From NCBI RefSeq assembly GCF_027941955.1, contig NZ_CP115960.1, forward strand, positions 3,798,501-3,862,500: a stretch of DNA of 64,000 nt. Direction: 5' to 3'. The notes beneath the pieces are model-generated. The model saw only the letters and a program-made list of their open reading frames with translations, had not been told where the DNA came from and did not search any database. The position numbers were made by a program, and so were the translations under genes. Shown here one piece after another: positions 38,816 to 47,523 of the stretch. This DNA comes from Sphingomonas sp. 7/4-4. GTDB lineage: Bacteria > Pseudomonadota > Alphaproteobacteria > Sphingomonadales > Sphingomonadaceae. How positions within the stretch are numbered: position 1 is the stretch's first letter; each line of letters opens with the position of its first letter.

Positions 38816-39462
38816 TGCTCGAGCTCTACGCACATCCCTTCTCGTCTTATTGCTGGAAGGTACTGATCCCGCTCTACGAGAACGGCACGCCATTCGAGTA
38901 TCGGATGATCGAAGATCCGGCGAACGCGGCCGAACTTGCCCGGCTGTGGCCGCCGGGCAAGTTTCCGCTGCTCGTCGACGATGGCCGTCCGGTGATGGAA
39001 TCGAGCGTCATCATCGAGCACCTCCAGCGTTTCCATCCCGGCGCGGTCGCCTTCCTTCCCGAGGGCGACGCGGCGCTCGAAGTGCGAATGCTCGATCGCA
39101 TCTTCGACAATCACTTGATGAACCAGATGAATCGGGTGGTTGCGGACGCATTGCGCGGCCCGGAGCGGCACGACCCGATCGAGGTCGTGCAGGCGAAGGC
39201 GGCGTTGCAGAAGAGCTACGCCTGGCTGGAGACCTGGCTCGAGGGGCGCGAATGGGCGGCTGCAGGCGCCTTCTCGCTCGCCGACTGCGCCGCCGCACCG
39301 GCGCTGTTCTACGCCGACTGGGTCGATCCGATTCCCGAGAAGCTGGTCAATCTGCGGGCCTATCGCGCCCGTCTGCTCGCCCGGCCCTCGGTCGTACGTG
39401 CGGTTGACGAGGCCCGCCCCTATCGCGCCTATTTCCCGCTGGGTGCCCCCGACAGAGACTAG
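38815..39462 (+). CDS. Glutathione S-transferase family protein
   Basis: 215 residues, translationally coupled to the VOC gene (TGATG). MLELYAHPFSSYCWKVLIPL is a typical thioredoxin-domain start, LWPPGKFPLLVDDGRPVMES gives the cis-Pro and the glutathione-contact Glu-Ser, and the helical domain has AAAGAFSLADCAAAPALFYA. Probably a detoxification or isomerase-type GST. Its coupling with a VOC protein suggests consecutive steps on the same glutathione adduct, by inference only. Confidence 0.88.
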   Translation: MLELYAHPFSSYCWKVLIPLYENGTPFEYRMIEDPANAAELARLWPPGKFPLLVDDGRPVMESSVIIEHLQRFHPGAVAFLPEGDAALEVRMLDRIFDNHLMNQMNRVVADALRGPERHDPIEVVQAKAALQKSYAWLETWLEGREWAAAGAFSLADCAAAPALFYADWVDPIPEKLVNLRAYRARLLARPSVVRAVDEARPYRAYFPLGAPDRD

Positions 39463-39473
39463 GAGAGATGTCG

Positions 39474-40133
39474 ATGCGTAGAATCATCGGTGGTGTGTTC
39501 CAGTCGCTCGACGGCGTGATGCAGGCGCCGGGTGGGCCGAGCGAAGACTGGACCGGCGGGTTCGCGCTCGGCGGCTGGTCTGCGACTTATTGGGACGAGG
39601 CGATGGGCAATGCGATGGGCGCAATGTTCGGAGGGCCCTTCGACCTGCTGCTCGGGCGCAAGACCTGGGAGATCTTCGCGGCGCATTGGCCCTATGTCGG
39701 TCCCGACGACCCGATCGGGCCGGCGTTCGACAAGGCCAACAAATATGTCCTGACTCGCGGCACCGAACCGCTCGAATGGCAGAACAGCCACCGCGTCGGC
39801 AGCATCGATGCCGTCGCGGAGATCAAGGCGGGCGAGGGGCCGGACATTCTGATCCAGGGCAGCAGCACGCTCTATCCGGGCCTGTTCGCCGCCGGCCTCG
39901 TCGACCGGCTGTTCGTGATGACCTTTCCGGTAGTGCTGGGCGGCGGCAAGCGGCTGTTCGGCGATGGCACGCCGCCCTTTGCGCTCAAGCTGATCGAGCA
40001 TCAGACGAGCACGACCGGCGTGACGATGGCGACGTACGAGCCGGCTGGGGAAGTGCCGATCGGCAGTTTCCAGCTGTCCGAACCGAGCGCGCGCGAACAG
40101 GCGCGGCAGGAACGGATGAAGCGCGAGGGCTAG
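39474..40133 (+). CDS. Dihydrofolate reductase-like (RibD C-terminal domain) protein
   Basis: 219 residues. ATG 39474 is favoured because the upstream ATG at 39468 is only two bases from AGGAGA. MRRIIGGVFQSLDGVMQAPG, LLLGRKTWEIFAAHWPY, ILIQGSSTLYPGLFAAGLVD and FPVVLGGGKRLFGDG are the standard YyaP/RibD-C motifs. Such proteins bind NADPH and reduce unidentified substrates; it is not a folate-pathway DHFR. Last gene of the HxlR-linked operon; its end overlaps the convergent J-domain gene by 4 bp. Confidence 0.88.
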   Translation: MRRIIGGVFQSLDGVMQAPGGPSEDWTGGFALGGWSATYWDEAMGNAMGAMFGGPFDLLLGRKTWEIFAAHWPYVGPDDPIGPAFDKANKYVLTRGTEPLEWQNSHRVGSIDAVAEIKAGEGPDILIQGSSTLYPGLFAAGLVDRLFVMTFPVVLGGGKRLFGDGTPPFALKLIEHQTSTTGVTMATYEPAGEVPIGSFQLSEPSAREQARQERMKREG

Positions 40134-40747
40134 GCGAAAGCCGGCGCGCTCCTGAGGTGCTGGTACGCGGCGATGACTTCCTGCAGTTGCGCTTCATGGC
40201 CGCGGTCGCCGCCGTTGCGATCGGGGTGGAAGCGCCGCACCAGCTCCGAATAGCGCTTCCTGAGCGCCATCCGGTCAGCGTCGATCTCGAGCGCGAGCGT
40301 GCGCATCGCCTCGCGGTCCTTGCCCGACAGCGGCTTGCCGTCCTTGCGTTCGGCGCGGTCCTTCATCCGCTCGCGGAAGCGCGCGCTGATCGCGTCGAGC
40401 GGATCGGAGAAATCGGCCCAGCGCGGCGGGCGGTCGGCACCGCCGGTGGCATTGAACGCGCGAGTCTCGCGCTCCCAGCCCGCGAACGGGCGCTGCGCGT
40501 CGTGGATCTCGTCGGGGCTCATCCCCTTGAAGAAATTATAGCCCGAATTGAATGCGCGGACATGCTCGAGGCACAGCCAGCGGAACGGCGGCGGGCCGTC
40601 GCCCACACGGCCGGTGCCTTCGAGCGGCGGCGCGCGGAACTCGCCCGGCTCGGGGCAGCCCGGCTCGGCGCACAGCCGTCCCTGCGCCTCCACGCGACCG
40701 TGGAAACGGGCATTGGGTCGATCCTTTCGCGGCTGGCCGTCAGGCAC
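40130..40747 (-). CDS. J-domain (DnaJ-type) protein
   Basis: 205 residues from GTG 40747, placed after GGAGGTAGC. The N-terminal part has Cys pairs (CAEPGCPEPGEF, RWLCLEHVRAF) and NSGYNFFKGMSPDEI. The J domain is at the C-terminus, with the HPD motif in RRFHPDRNGGDRGHEAQLQE. HPD stimulates DnaK ATPase activity. In alphaproteobacteria this gene usually sits between cobS and bolA. Divergent from bolA with 36 bp between the starts. Confidence 0.9.
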   Translation of the reverse strand: MPDGQPRKDRPNARFHGRVEAQGRLCAEPGCPEPGEFRAPPLEGTGRVGDGPPPFRWLCLEHVRAFNSGYNFFKGMSPDEIHDAQRPFAGWERETRAFNATGGADRPPRWADFSDPLDAISARFRERMKDRAERKDGKPLSGKDREAMRTLALEIDADRMALRKRYSELVRRFHPDRNGGDRGHEAQLQEVIAAYQHLRSAPAFA

Positions 40748-40783
40748 GCTACCTCCCTTGAACAAACGGACTATATAGGCGCG

Positions 40784-41068
40784 ATGACCGACCCTGCCAG
40801 CGGCCGACTCGCCGACATCATCGCATCTCGCCTCACTGCCGCGCTCGCCCCGACGCAGCTCGAGGTGATCAACGACAGCCACCATCATGCCGGCCATCTC
40901 GGCGACGACGGCACCGGCGAATCGCACTGGACCGTGGTGGTCGAGAGCGGAGCCTTTGTGGGCCAGTCGCGCGTTCAGCGGCAGCGACTGGTCAACAACG
41001 CGCTCGCCGATCTGCTCGCCGGCCGCATCCACGCGCTGGCGATAAAGGCTCGCGCTCCGGGAGAATAA
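40784..41068 (+). CDS. bolA: BolA family protein
   Basis: 94 residues: VINDSHHHAGHLGDDGTGES, HWTVVVESGAFVGQSRVQRQ, RLVNNALADLLAGRIHALAI, the class II KH-like BolA fold. The histidine-rich loop and the C-terminal His are the ligands that share a [2Fe-2S] cluster with monothiol glutaredoxins, so a role in iron-sulfur trafficking or iron regulation is expected. ATG 40784, divergent from the J-domain gene, and 2 bp before a GST gene. Confidence 0.93.
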   Translation: MTDPASGRLADIIASRLTAALAPTQLEVINDSHHHAGHLGDDGTGESHWTVVVESGAFVGQSRVQRQRLVNNALADLLAGRIHALAIKARAPGE

Positions 41069-41070
41069 GC

Positions 41071-41772
41071 ATGACGACGTACAAGCTCTGGTACTGGGCG
41101 GAGATCCAGGGGCGGGGCGAGTTCGTCCGGTTGGCGATGGAGGCGGGCGACATCGCTTATGTCGATGTGGCCCGCGAGCGCGGCAGCGACGCGCTGATCG
41201 AGGACATGAAGGCCCGGGAACACCGCCCACCCTTCGCGCCGCCCTATCTCGATACCGGCACGCAGGTGATCGCACAGGTCGCCAACATCCTGCTCTATCT
41301 GGGCGACAAGCACGGCATCGCGCCTTCGGATGAAGCCGGGCGGCGCTGGCTCCACGAGGTCCAGCTCACCATCACCGATTTCATCGCCGAAGTGCACCAG
41401 GTCCATCATCCCGTGGGCACCGGGCTCTATTACGAGGACCAGCGGGCCGAGGCCGCGCGCTTCGCCGAGGAGTTCCGCGAGAAGCGGATGCCCAAGTTCC
41501 TCGGCTGGTTCGAACGCTCGGTCGAGGGCGAATGGCTGACCGGCGATCGCTGGAGCTACGGCGACACGTCGATCTTCCAGCTGATCGAGGGACTGCATTA
41601 CATGTTCCCGAAGCGGATGAAGGCGATCGAGGGCGATTATCCGAAGCTGATCGCGATCCGCGACCGGGTCGCCCAGCTCCCCGGCATTCACGACTATTGC
41701 GCCAGCGACCGGCGGATCGGCTTCAACACGCAGGGCATCTTCCGGCATTATCCCGAGCTGGATGCCGCCTGA
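41071..41772 (+). CDS. Glutathione S-transferase family protein
   Basis: 233 residues, 2 bp after bolA, so likely one transcript. MTTYKLWYWAEIQGRGEFVR is the N-terminal strand-helix with Tyr and Arg contacts, PPYLDTGTQVIAQVANILLY takes the place of the usual proline/Ser signature, and GEWLTGDRWSYGDTSIFQLI is the helical-domain N-cap. Resembles sigma/prostaglandin-type GSTs of alphaproteobacteria. Substrate unknown. Confidence 0.85.
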   Translation: MTTYKLWYWAEIQGRGEFVRLAMEAGDIAYVDVARERGSDALIEDMKAREHRPPFAPPYLDTGTQVIAQVANILLYLGDKHGIAPSDEAGRRWLHEVQLTITDFIAEVHQVHHPVGTGLYYEDQRAEAARFAEEFREKRMPKFLGWFERSVEGEWLTGDRWSYGDTSIFQLIEGLHYMFPKRMKAIEGDYPKLIAIRDRVAQLPGIHDYCASDRRIGFNTQGIFRHYPELDAA

Positions 41773-41849
41773 TCGGAAAATCTGCCTTTCCAAACTGTGG
41801 CTGTCCCGCCCCCGCCGACTGGCTATTCCGATGATCGAACGGAGGCAGC

Positions 41850-42749
41850 ATGACCGAAGACCTGATCATCCAGACGATCGAGCCCGTCACCCATGATCTG
41901 GGCGGCTTCAAGGTGCACCGCACCTTGCCGTCGCGGCCGCGGACGATGGTGGGCCCCTTCATCTTCTTCGACCAGATGGGGCCCGCGCGGCTCGACATCG
42001 GCACCGGCATCGACGTGCGGCCGCACCCGCACATCAATCTCGCGACGGTGACCTATCTCTATGCCGGCGCGATCGACCATCGCGACTCGATCGGCACCTT
42101 CGCGACGATCGAGCCCGGTGCGGTCAATCTGATGACCGCGGGCAGCGGCATCGTCCATTCGGAGCGCTCGCCCTCAGCGGAACGCGCGATCGGGCCGGAG
42201 CTTTCCGGCATCCAGACGTGGCTCGCGCTGCCCGAAGCCGATGAGGAAATGGACGCCGCGTTCGAGCATGTCGCCGCCGCCGACCTGCCGATCGTCCAGT
42301 CCGGCGGGGCCACCGCCCGCATCATCATGGGCGAACTCTGGGGCGCCGCGGCACCGACCACCACCTATGCGGGGACGATCTACGCCGACATCGCGCTCGC
42401 CCCGGGCGCGAGCATTCCCGTCGATCCCGGTGCCGACGAGCGTGCGGTCTATGTGTCGATGGGCGAAGCGAGCCTCGACGGGCTCCGGCTCGAGCCGATG
42501 ACGCTCTACGTCCTGCGCCCCGGCATTGCGGCGACCCTGCGCTCGGAGCAGGGCGGCCGGGTGATACTCTGCGGCGGCGAAGCCTTCGCGACACCGCGCC
42601 ACGTCTGGTGGAACTTCGTCTCGTCGAGCCGCGACCGGATCAACCAGGCCAAGCAGGACTGGACGGCGGGCAATTTCCCCAAGGTCCCCGGCGACGACAA
42701 GGAATGGATCCCGATCCCCGAAGTGCCCAAGACGGTGAGCTATCCCTAG
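41850..42749 (+). CDS. Pirin family protein
   Basis: 299 residues, two cupin domains. Iron-site motif in domain 1: RPHPHINLATVTYLYAGAID and the later VNLMTAGSGIVHSERSP, together giving the three His and one Glu. FIFFDQMGPARL and the C-terminal PRHVWWNFVSSSRDRINQAK are pirin hallmarks. Cytosolic; bacterial pirins act as quercetinases or redox sensors depending on the protein, and this one cannot be assigned. ATG 41850 after CGGAGGCAGC. Confidence 0.92.
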   Translation: MTEDLIIQTIEPVTHDLGGFKVHRTLPSRPRTMVGPFIFFDQMGPARLDIGTGIDVRPHPHINLATVTYLYAGAIDHRDSIGTFATIEPGAVNLMTAGSGIVHSERSPSAERAIGPELSGIQTWLALPEADEEMDAAFEHVAAADLPIVQSGGATARIIMGELWGAAAPTTTYAGTIYADIALAPGASIPVDPGADERAVYVSMGEASLDGLRLEPMTLYVLRPGIAATLRSEQGGRVILCGGEAFATPRHVWWNFVSSSRDRINQAKQDWTAGNFPKVPGDDKEWIPIPEVPKTVSYP

Positions 42750-42762
42750 AACCCGGCTCAGC

Positions 42763-42909
42763 GTGTGCCGGCGCAAGGCGGGTTACGCTTCCGAGGCCGA
42801 CGCGCTGGCGGCGATCCAGCGTTCGGGGCTCGAACTCCGCCTGTATCGCTGCGATCGGTGCGACCGGTTCCACTTGACCAGCCGCACCAAGGGCAAGCGG
42901 CTGCCCTAA
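42763..42909 (+). CDS. 48-residue Cys-rich small protein
   Basis: A short frame from GTG 42763 to TAA 42909. It reads CRRKAGYASEADALAAIQRS, then LYRCDRCDRFHLTSRTKGKR. The C-x-x-C followed by F-H-L-T-S-R looks like half of a zinc-ribbon or treble-clef finger, with the N-terminal Cys as another ligand. Small proteins of this pattern occur across sphingomonads. No clear ribosome site and a GTG start make the exact beginning uncertain. It lies directly after pirin and may be co-transcribed with it. A nucleic-acid-binding role is a guess. Confidence 0.6.
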   Translation: MCRRKAGYASEADALAAIQRSGLELRLYRCDRCDRFHLTSRTKGKRLP

Positions 42910-42914
42910 TCGCT

Positions 42915-43002
42915 CCCCTTCCGCTTGCGGGAGGGGTCGGGGAGGGCATGAAATGGAACGGGAGGCCAGCCCCTCCCTAACCCCTCCCGCAAGCGGAAGG
43001 GG
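42915..43002. repeat. Long inverted repeat (cccttccgcttgcggg type)
   Basis: 23-bp perfect arms, 42915-42937 and 42980-43002 (ccccttccgcttgcgggagg and its complement), extended by about nine more bases with two mismatches toward a 33-bp loop. Belongs to the same class of GC-rich extragenic palindromes as those at 46121-46226 and 55948-56072. Confidence 0.75.
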
Positions 43003-43021
43003 AACAGAGCAGGAGGGGAAT

Positions 43022-43906
43022 ATGGAGGAACTCCAGCGGATCGCACTTCCCACCGGCGTGGAGCTCGACGTCGCCATCGCCGGCGATCCGGCCAATCCGC
43101 CGATCTTCCTGCTCCACGGCTTTCCGGAATCGCACCGGACCTGGCGGCACCAGATTCCGGAACTCGCGAAGGACCATTATGTCGTCGCGCCCGATCAGCG
43201 CGGCTTCGCGCGCTCGTCCAAGCCCGAAGGCGTGGAGAATTATACCCCGGACAAGCCGGTCGGCGACCTGCTCGCGCTGGCGGACCATCTCGGAGTCGAT
43301 CGGTTCACGCTCGCCGGGCATGACTGGGGCGGGGCGATCGCGTGGATGGCGGCGCTGCAGAACCCGCAGCGCATCGCGCGGCTGATCATCGTCAACGCGC
43401 CGCATCCCAAGGTCTTCCAGAAGTCGCTGTTCGACGATCCCGCACAGCGAAAGGGAAGCCAGTATATCACGCGCTTCCGCGACACGCGGATCGATCAGGG
43501 ATTGATCGGTGCCGGGCTCGAACGCTTCTTCGCTTCGACTTTCGCGCAGCACATCGTCGGCGGGATCGCGGGCGAGGACAAGGCGGCGTACATGGACGAA
43601 TGGGGCCAGCCCGGCGCGATGACCGCGATGCTCAACTGGTACCGCGCGAGCAGCATCGTAGTGCCGAAGCCCGATGAGGATGCGGAACGCCCGGCCTGGC
43701 TCGGCGCGCCCTTCCCGCCGATCACCCAGCCGACTTTGGTGATCTGGGGCATGCAGGACAAGGCGTTGCTGCCGGTGCAGCTCGAGCTGGACGAATTCGT
43801 GCCGGACCTGACCATTGCCCGCATCGAGGATGGTGGGCATTTCGTGCCTTGGGAAAAGCCCGAGGCAGTGACCGCGGCGATTCGGGAGTGGCTTGCCGGG
43901 CACTGA
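43022..43906 (+). CDS. Alpha/beta hydrolase, epoxide-hydrolase-like
   Basis: 294 residues. Oxyanion region FLLHGFPESHRTWRHQIPEL, nucleophile elbow LAGHDWGGAIAWM (Asp nucleophile, as in epoxide hydrolases and haloalkane dehalogenases), and catalytic His in IEDGGHFVPWEKPEAV. The cap domain has SQYITRFRDTRIDQGL. The HGFPE and GHDWGG motifs favour an epoxide hydrolase that opens epoxides with water. Start ATG 43022 follows GCAGGAGGGGAAT. Single gene between palindromic repeats. Confidence 0.88.
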   Translation: MEELQRIALPTGVELDVAIAGDPANPPIFLLHGFPESHRTWRHQIPELAKDHYVVAPDQRGFARSSKPEGVENYTPDKPVGDLLALADHLGVDRFTLAGHDWGGAIAWMAALQNPQRIARLIIVNAPHPKVFQKSLFDDPAQRKGSQYITRFRDTRIDQGLIGAGLERFFASTFAQHIVGGIAGEDKAAYMDEWGQPGAMTAMLNWYRASSIVVPKPDEDAERPAWLGAPFPPITQPTLVIWGMQDKALLPVQLELDEFVPDLTIARIEDGGHFVPWEKPEAVTAAIREWLAGH

Positions 43907-43909
43907 CTC

Positions 43910-43943
43910 ATTCGTCATCCCGGCTTTCGCCGGGATGACGAAT
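43910..43943. repeat. Palindromic repeat between convergent genes
   Basis: attcgtcatcccggc (43910-43924), loop tttc, perfect complement 43929-43943. It lies exactly between the hydrolase stop and the DUF6157 stop and may act as a two-way terminator stem, although there is no T run. Same family as 29883-29900. Confidence 0.7.
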
Positions 43944-44320
43944 CAGCGCTTGCTGCGCATGCCCGGAGTCTTCTTGACCGAAGGGTCGACGAGGAGGCGG
44001 GCATAGGCGTCGCTCTGCGGATCAACCAGCGCGATCCGGCCCTCGGTGTCGTGGTGGATACCCCAGCCGAACTGCTTGACCAAAGGCGAGGCGCGCAGAC
44101 ATGCCTGAGGCCTGGCGAAGAACTCCTCGCGGCTTTTGTCGCCGTCGCGCGCGCGGTGCGTCTCGTAGAGCAGGTCGTCGCTGGTCATCGCATAGGGCGT
44201 GGCGAGCAGGGCGTGCTGGATCGTGGCGATGGTGCCGGGTTTTTCGGGGATCGTGCCGTTGGGCACCGGACAATCCGTCGACACGGTGATCAGCGTGTCG
44301 CGATAATTGGTGCTGTGCAT
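43943..44320 (-). CDS. DUF6157 family protein
   Basis: 125 residues, ATG 44320. MHSTNYRDTLITVSTDCPVP, KPGTIATIQHALLATPYAMT, DDLLYETHRARDGDKSREEF and QFGWGIHHDTEGRIALVDPQ match the small cytosolic family DUF6157. No active-site motif is known. The last residues are basic (GMRSKR). Starts 1 bp after the stop of the DUF2332 gene, so both form one leftward transcript. Confidence 0.85.
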   Translation of the reverse strand: MHSTNYRDTLITVSTDCPVPNGTIPEKPGTIATIQHALLATPYAMTSDDLLYETHRARDGDKSREEFFARPQACLRASPLVKQFGWGIHHDTEGRIALVDPQSDAYARLLVDPSVKKTPGMRSKR

Positions 44321-44321
44321 C

Positions 44322-45403
44322 CTAATAGGCTCGCATGACATAGGGACGCGTCTCATACGGCGGTTCGAGCGCCTCGACCCAGGCGCCGTGGGCATGGGTC
44401 AGCGCGACCAGCTGCATCGGCGTGTCGCCGGGCCAGCCGCGGACGCGGACTTCGTGGCGGTGGAGATCGCGATTGGGCTCCATCATCACCCAGCCGAGCG
44501 GCCGCTCGGGCGTGGCGCGCGCCCCCGCGGCGAGCATCGCGGCGGCGATGCGCTGCTGAGTGCTATCGGGGAGATATTGCCAGACGACCGAGTGCATCAG
44601 CACGCGCGTCACGCCTTCCGCCTGCGGCTCGGCCAGGCGGGCTTCGACCCAGTCGGCGGCGTCGCCCTGCACCAGATCGACGCCTTCGGCACGGACCATC
44701 GCGATGGTCTTTTCCAGCCGTGCCTGCCGCTCGGTGTTCTCGACCCAGCAATAGGCCTGCAGCCGCTCGGCATTGCGATCATCCGACAGATCGAGCGGCT
44801 GGATATCGACGCCGCGGGCGGAGAGGATCTCGACCGGCGCATCCGGCGGCGGCGGGCCGCGCCACTCGGGCCTGATCTCGACCGGGAGTCTGCCGGGCCG
44901 GCGCGGACCCCGTCCAGATCGAAGCGGTAGCGGCCGATCAGCAGGTTGAGGCCGGCGCTCGATCCGATCTCGAGCACTTCGAATTTCGGACCGTAGCGCG
45001 CCGCGAGATGGAGGATGCCGGTCATCAGCCCGGCGGATCGGCCGGCTTCGTTGGTCTGGGGCGGGCCGTCGAGCCACGGGAGGAGTTCGGCGTCGTGGGC
45101 GACGAACACCGCGTTGAGGATGGTGCCGATCTGCGTCTCGTCGGTGATCGCGCCGGTGAAGACGGGCGCGATTTCGGGCACGCCGCGGCGGTATAGCGCA
45201 TGCAACCCGCCGATCAGCCGCAGCACCAGCGCGTCGGCGACGGGCTCGCCCGGCCAGTCGAGCACGCGGCGGCCGGTTTCGCTGTCGCGAGTGAGGCTCT
45301 GCCCGAGGACGGTCGATACGCGCGCAGTGATTGGCGCGGCCATCGCGGTGCAATAGCCGGCCTGGATGGCGAAACTGTCGCGGTTGGTCTGTTCGTCGGC
45401 CAT
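44322..45403 (-). CDS. DUF2332 family protein (frameshift)
   Basis: 360 residues from ATG 45403. First part: [40 protein letters not shown], then [20 protein letters not shown], a nucleotide- or SAM-binding-like Rossmann loop. One C missing at plus 44894-44896 joins DLDGVRAGP to [17 protein letters not shown], followed by [20 protein letters not shown] and [23 protein letters not shown]2332 is a methyltransferase-like family of unknown function. Divergent from hisG with 49 bp between the starts. Confidence 0.82.
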
Positions 45404-45452
45404 GCGGCGCGTGTTGCGCCCGGGGCACCCCCAAGTAAAGCCCCGGCCACTC

Positions 45453-46103
45453 ATGCAAGAACCGCTCATCCTTGCCGTCCCCAAAGGGCGCATCCTCGAC
45501 GAGGCGCTGCCGCTGCTCGCGGCAGTCGGCATCGTGCCGGAACCCGCCTTTGCCGATCCGGACAGCCGGGCGCTGCGCTTCAAGACCAACAGCCCTGCGA
45601 TCGACCTGATCCGCGTCCGCGCGTTCGATGTCGCCACCTTCGTCGCGCATGGCGCGGCACAGCTCGGCATCGTCGGGTCGGACGTGCTCGCCGAGTTCGA
45701 CTATTCGGAGCTCTACGCGCCGGTCGATCTCGGCATCGGCCATTGCCGCATCTCGGTCGCCGAGCCCGCCGACATGGCGAAGAAGGACGATCCGCGCGGC
45801 TGGAGCCATGTGCGCATCGCGACGAAGTATCCGCACATCACCCGCGCGCATTTCGAGGCACGCGGCGTGCAGGCGGAGTGCGTCAAGCTGAACGGCGCGA
45901 TGGAACTGGCGCCGGTGCTCGGGCTGGCGCCGCGGATCGTGGACCTCGTCTCTTCGGGCAAGACGCTCAAGGAGAACGGCCTCGTCGAAGTCGAAGTGAT
46001 CGCGCAAGTCACCAGCCGGCTGATCGTCAACCGTGCGGCGTTCAAGATGCGCGCGGGGGAAGTGGTGCCGCTGGTCGATGCGTTCCGGAGGGCGGTCGGA
46101 TGA
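45453..46103 (+). CDS. hisG: ATP phosphoribosyltransferase, short form
   Basis: 216 residues. First step of histidine synthesis: PRPP plus ATP gives phosphoribosyl-[56 protein letters not shown] and the PRPP-loop region [20 protein letters not shown] are all present. It lacks the C-terminal regulatory domain, so it is the short HisG that needs HisZ, which is not in the window. Followed by a palindromic repeat and hisD. Confidence 0.95.
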   Translation: MQEPLILAVPKGRILDEALPLLAAVGIVPEPAFADPDSRALRFKTNSPAIDLIRVRAFDVATFVAHGAAQLGIVGSDVLAEFDYSELYAPVDLGIGHCRISVAEPADMAKKDDPRGWSHVRIATKYPHITRAHFEARGVQAECVKLNGAMELAPVLGLAPRIVDLVSSGKTLKENGLVEVEVIAQVTSRLIVNRAAFKMRAGEVVPLVDAFRRAVG

Positions 46104-46120
46104 GACAAGCGAACCTTAGA

Positions 46121-46226
46121 GCCCCTCCCCTTCAGGGGAGGGGTTGGGGTGGGGCAGTGCCCCAAGCGAAAGTCTCGATGAGACGGCGAGGCCCCACCCC
46201 AGCCCCTCCCCTGAAGGGAGGGGAGC
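46121..46226. repeat. Inverted repeat between hisG and hisD
   Basis: ctccccttcaggggaggggt followed by tggggtggggc (about 46126-46155) pairs with gccccaccccagcccctccc plus ctgaagg (about 46190-46220) with one mismatch and a small bulge. The loop is about 35 bp. Same class as 42915-43002 and 55948-56072; in an operon it may form a strong mRNA hairpin. Confidence 0.7.
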
Positions 46227-46231
46227 AAAAG

Positions 46232-47518
46232 ATGATCCGGCTCGACGCTTCTTCCCCGGACTTCGCCGCGAAGTTCACTACCCTCGTCAATGCCCGCCGC
46301 GAGGCGGACGAGGATGTCGCGCGCAACGTCACGCACATCATCAAGCGGGTGCGCGACGAGGGCGACGCGGCCCTCAAGGACCTGACCCGGCTGTTCGACA
46401 AGCACGATCTCGACCAGACCGGCTGGAAGATCGACCGCGCCGATTGCCTTGCGGCATGGGAGGGGCTGACTCCCGAACTGCGCGACGCGCTCGAGCTCGC
46501 GGCGGAACGGATCGCCGTCTATCATGCGAAGCAGAAGCCGCAGGACAGCGACGGGATCGACGAACTCGGCATCCGGCTCGGCGCGCGCTGGCGGGCAGTG
46601 GATTCGGCGGGGGTGTACGTCCCCGGCGGGCGGGCGGCCTATCCCAGCTCGGTGCTGATGAATGCGATCCCCGCCAAGGCCGCGGGCGTGCGGCGGCTGG
46701 TGATGGTCACGCCGACGCCGAATGGCGAGGTCAATCCGCTGGTGCTCGCCGCGGCGCATATCGCGGGCGTGGACGAATTGTGGCGCGTCGGCGGGGCGCA
46801 GGCAGTGGCGGCGCTGGCCTATGGCACCGAGAAGATCGCGCCGGTCGACGTGGTGACCGGGCCGGGCAACGCCTGGGTCGCGGAGGCCAAGCGCCAGCTC
46901 TACGGCGTGGTGGGCATCGACATGGTCGCGGGGCCGAGCGAGATCGTCGTCGTCGCCGACGGCAAGAACGATCCCGAATGGATTGCGGCGGACCTGCTCA
47001 GCCAGGCCGAGCACGACCCGACCAGCCAGTCGATCCTGTTCACCGACGATGCCGGGTTCGGCGACCGGGTGGCGGCGGCGGTCGATGCGCAGATCGAGAC
47101 CTTGTCGACCGCGGCGACGGCGCGGGCGAGCTGGGATGCCAATGGCGCGATCATCCTGGTGCCGAACCTCGTCGAGGCGATTCCCTGTGCGACCGGCTGG
47201 CGCCCGAGCATCTCGAACTGGCGTGCGACGAAGCCGAGGCCTTGTTCGACATGGTCCACCATGCCGGGTCGGTGTTCCTCGGCCGGCATACGCCCGAGGC
47301 GGTCGGCGATTATGTCGCCGGACCGAACCACGTGCTGCCCACGGGGCGGCGCGCGCTTTGCTTCGGGGCTCTCGGTGCTCGATTTCATGAAGCGGACCAG
47401 CTTCCTGGCCTTGGACGAAGCCGGGCTTGCTGCTATCGGGCCGGCCGCGGTCGCGCTGGCGAATGCCGAAGGGCTGCCCGCGCACGCGAAATCGGTCGCC
47501 ATTCGACTGAACAATTAA
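46232..47518 (+). CDS. hisD: Histidinol dehydrogenase (two compensating frame changes)
   Basis: 429 residues after correction. Oxidises L-histidinol to L-histidine with two NAD, Zn-dependent. Visible: DSAGVYVPGGRAAYPSSVLM, VTGPGNAWVAEAKRQLYGVV, MVAGPSEIVVVADG, LLSQAEHDPTSQS (Zn ligands Gln and His) and EGLPAHAKSVAIR (C-terminal Zn His). Between 47183 and 47355 the given frame is wrong: one C is missing at 47183-47185 and a GC pair at about 47351-47355. Corrected, it reads IPLCDRLAPEHLELACDEAE with the catalytic Glu-His, and [20 protein letters not shown]. Without this segment the enzyme could not work. Confidence 0.93.
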   Translation: MIRLDASSPDFAAKFTTLVNARREADEDVARNVTHIIKRVRDEGDAALKDLTRLFDKHDLDQTGWKIDRADCLAAWEGLTPELRDALELAAERIAVYHAKQKPQDSDGIDELGIRLGARWRAVDSAGVYVPGGRAAYPSSVLMNAIPAKAAGVRRLVMVTPTPNGEVNPLVLAAAHIAGVDELWRVGGAQAVAALAYGTEKIAPVDVVTGPGNAWVAEAKRQLYGVVGIDMVAGPSEIVVVADGKNDPEWIAADLLSQAEHDPTSQSILFTDDAGFGDRVAAAVDAQIETLSTAATARASWDANGAIILVPNLVEAIPCATGWRPSISNWRATKPRPCSTWSTMPGRCSSAGIRPRRSAIMSPDRTTCCPRGGARFASGLSVLDFMKRTSFLALDEAGLAAIGPAAVALANAEGLPAHAKSVAIRLNN

Positions 47519-47523
47519 TCGCC

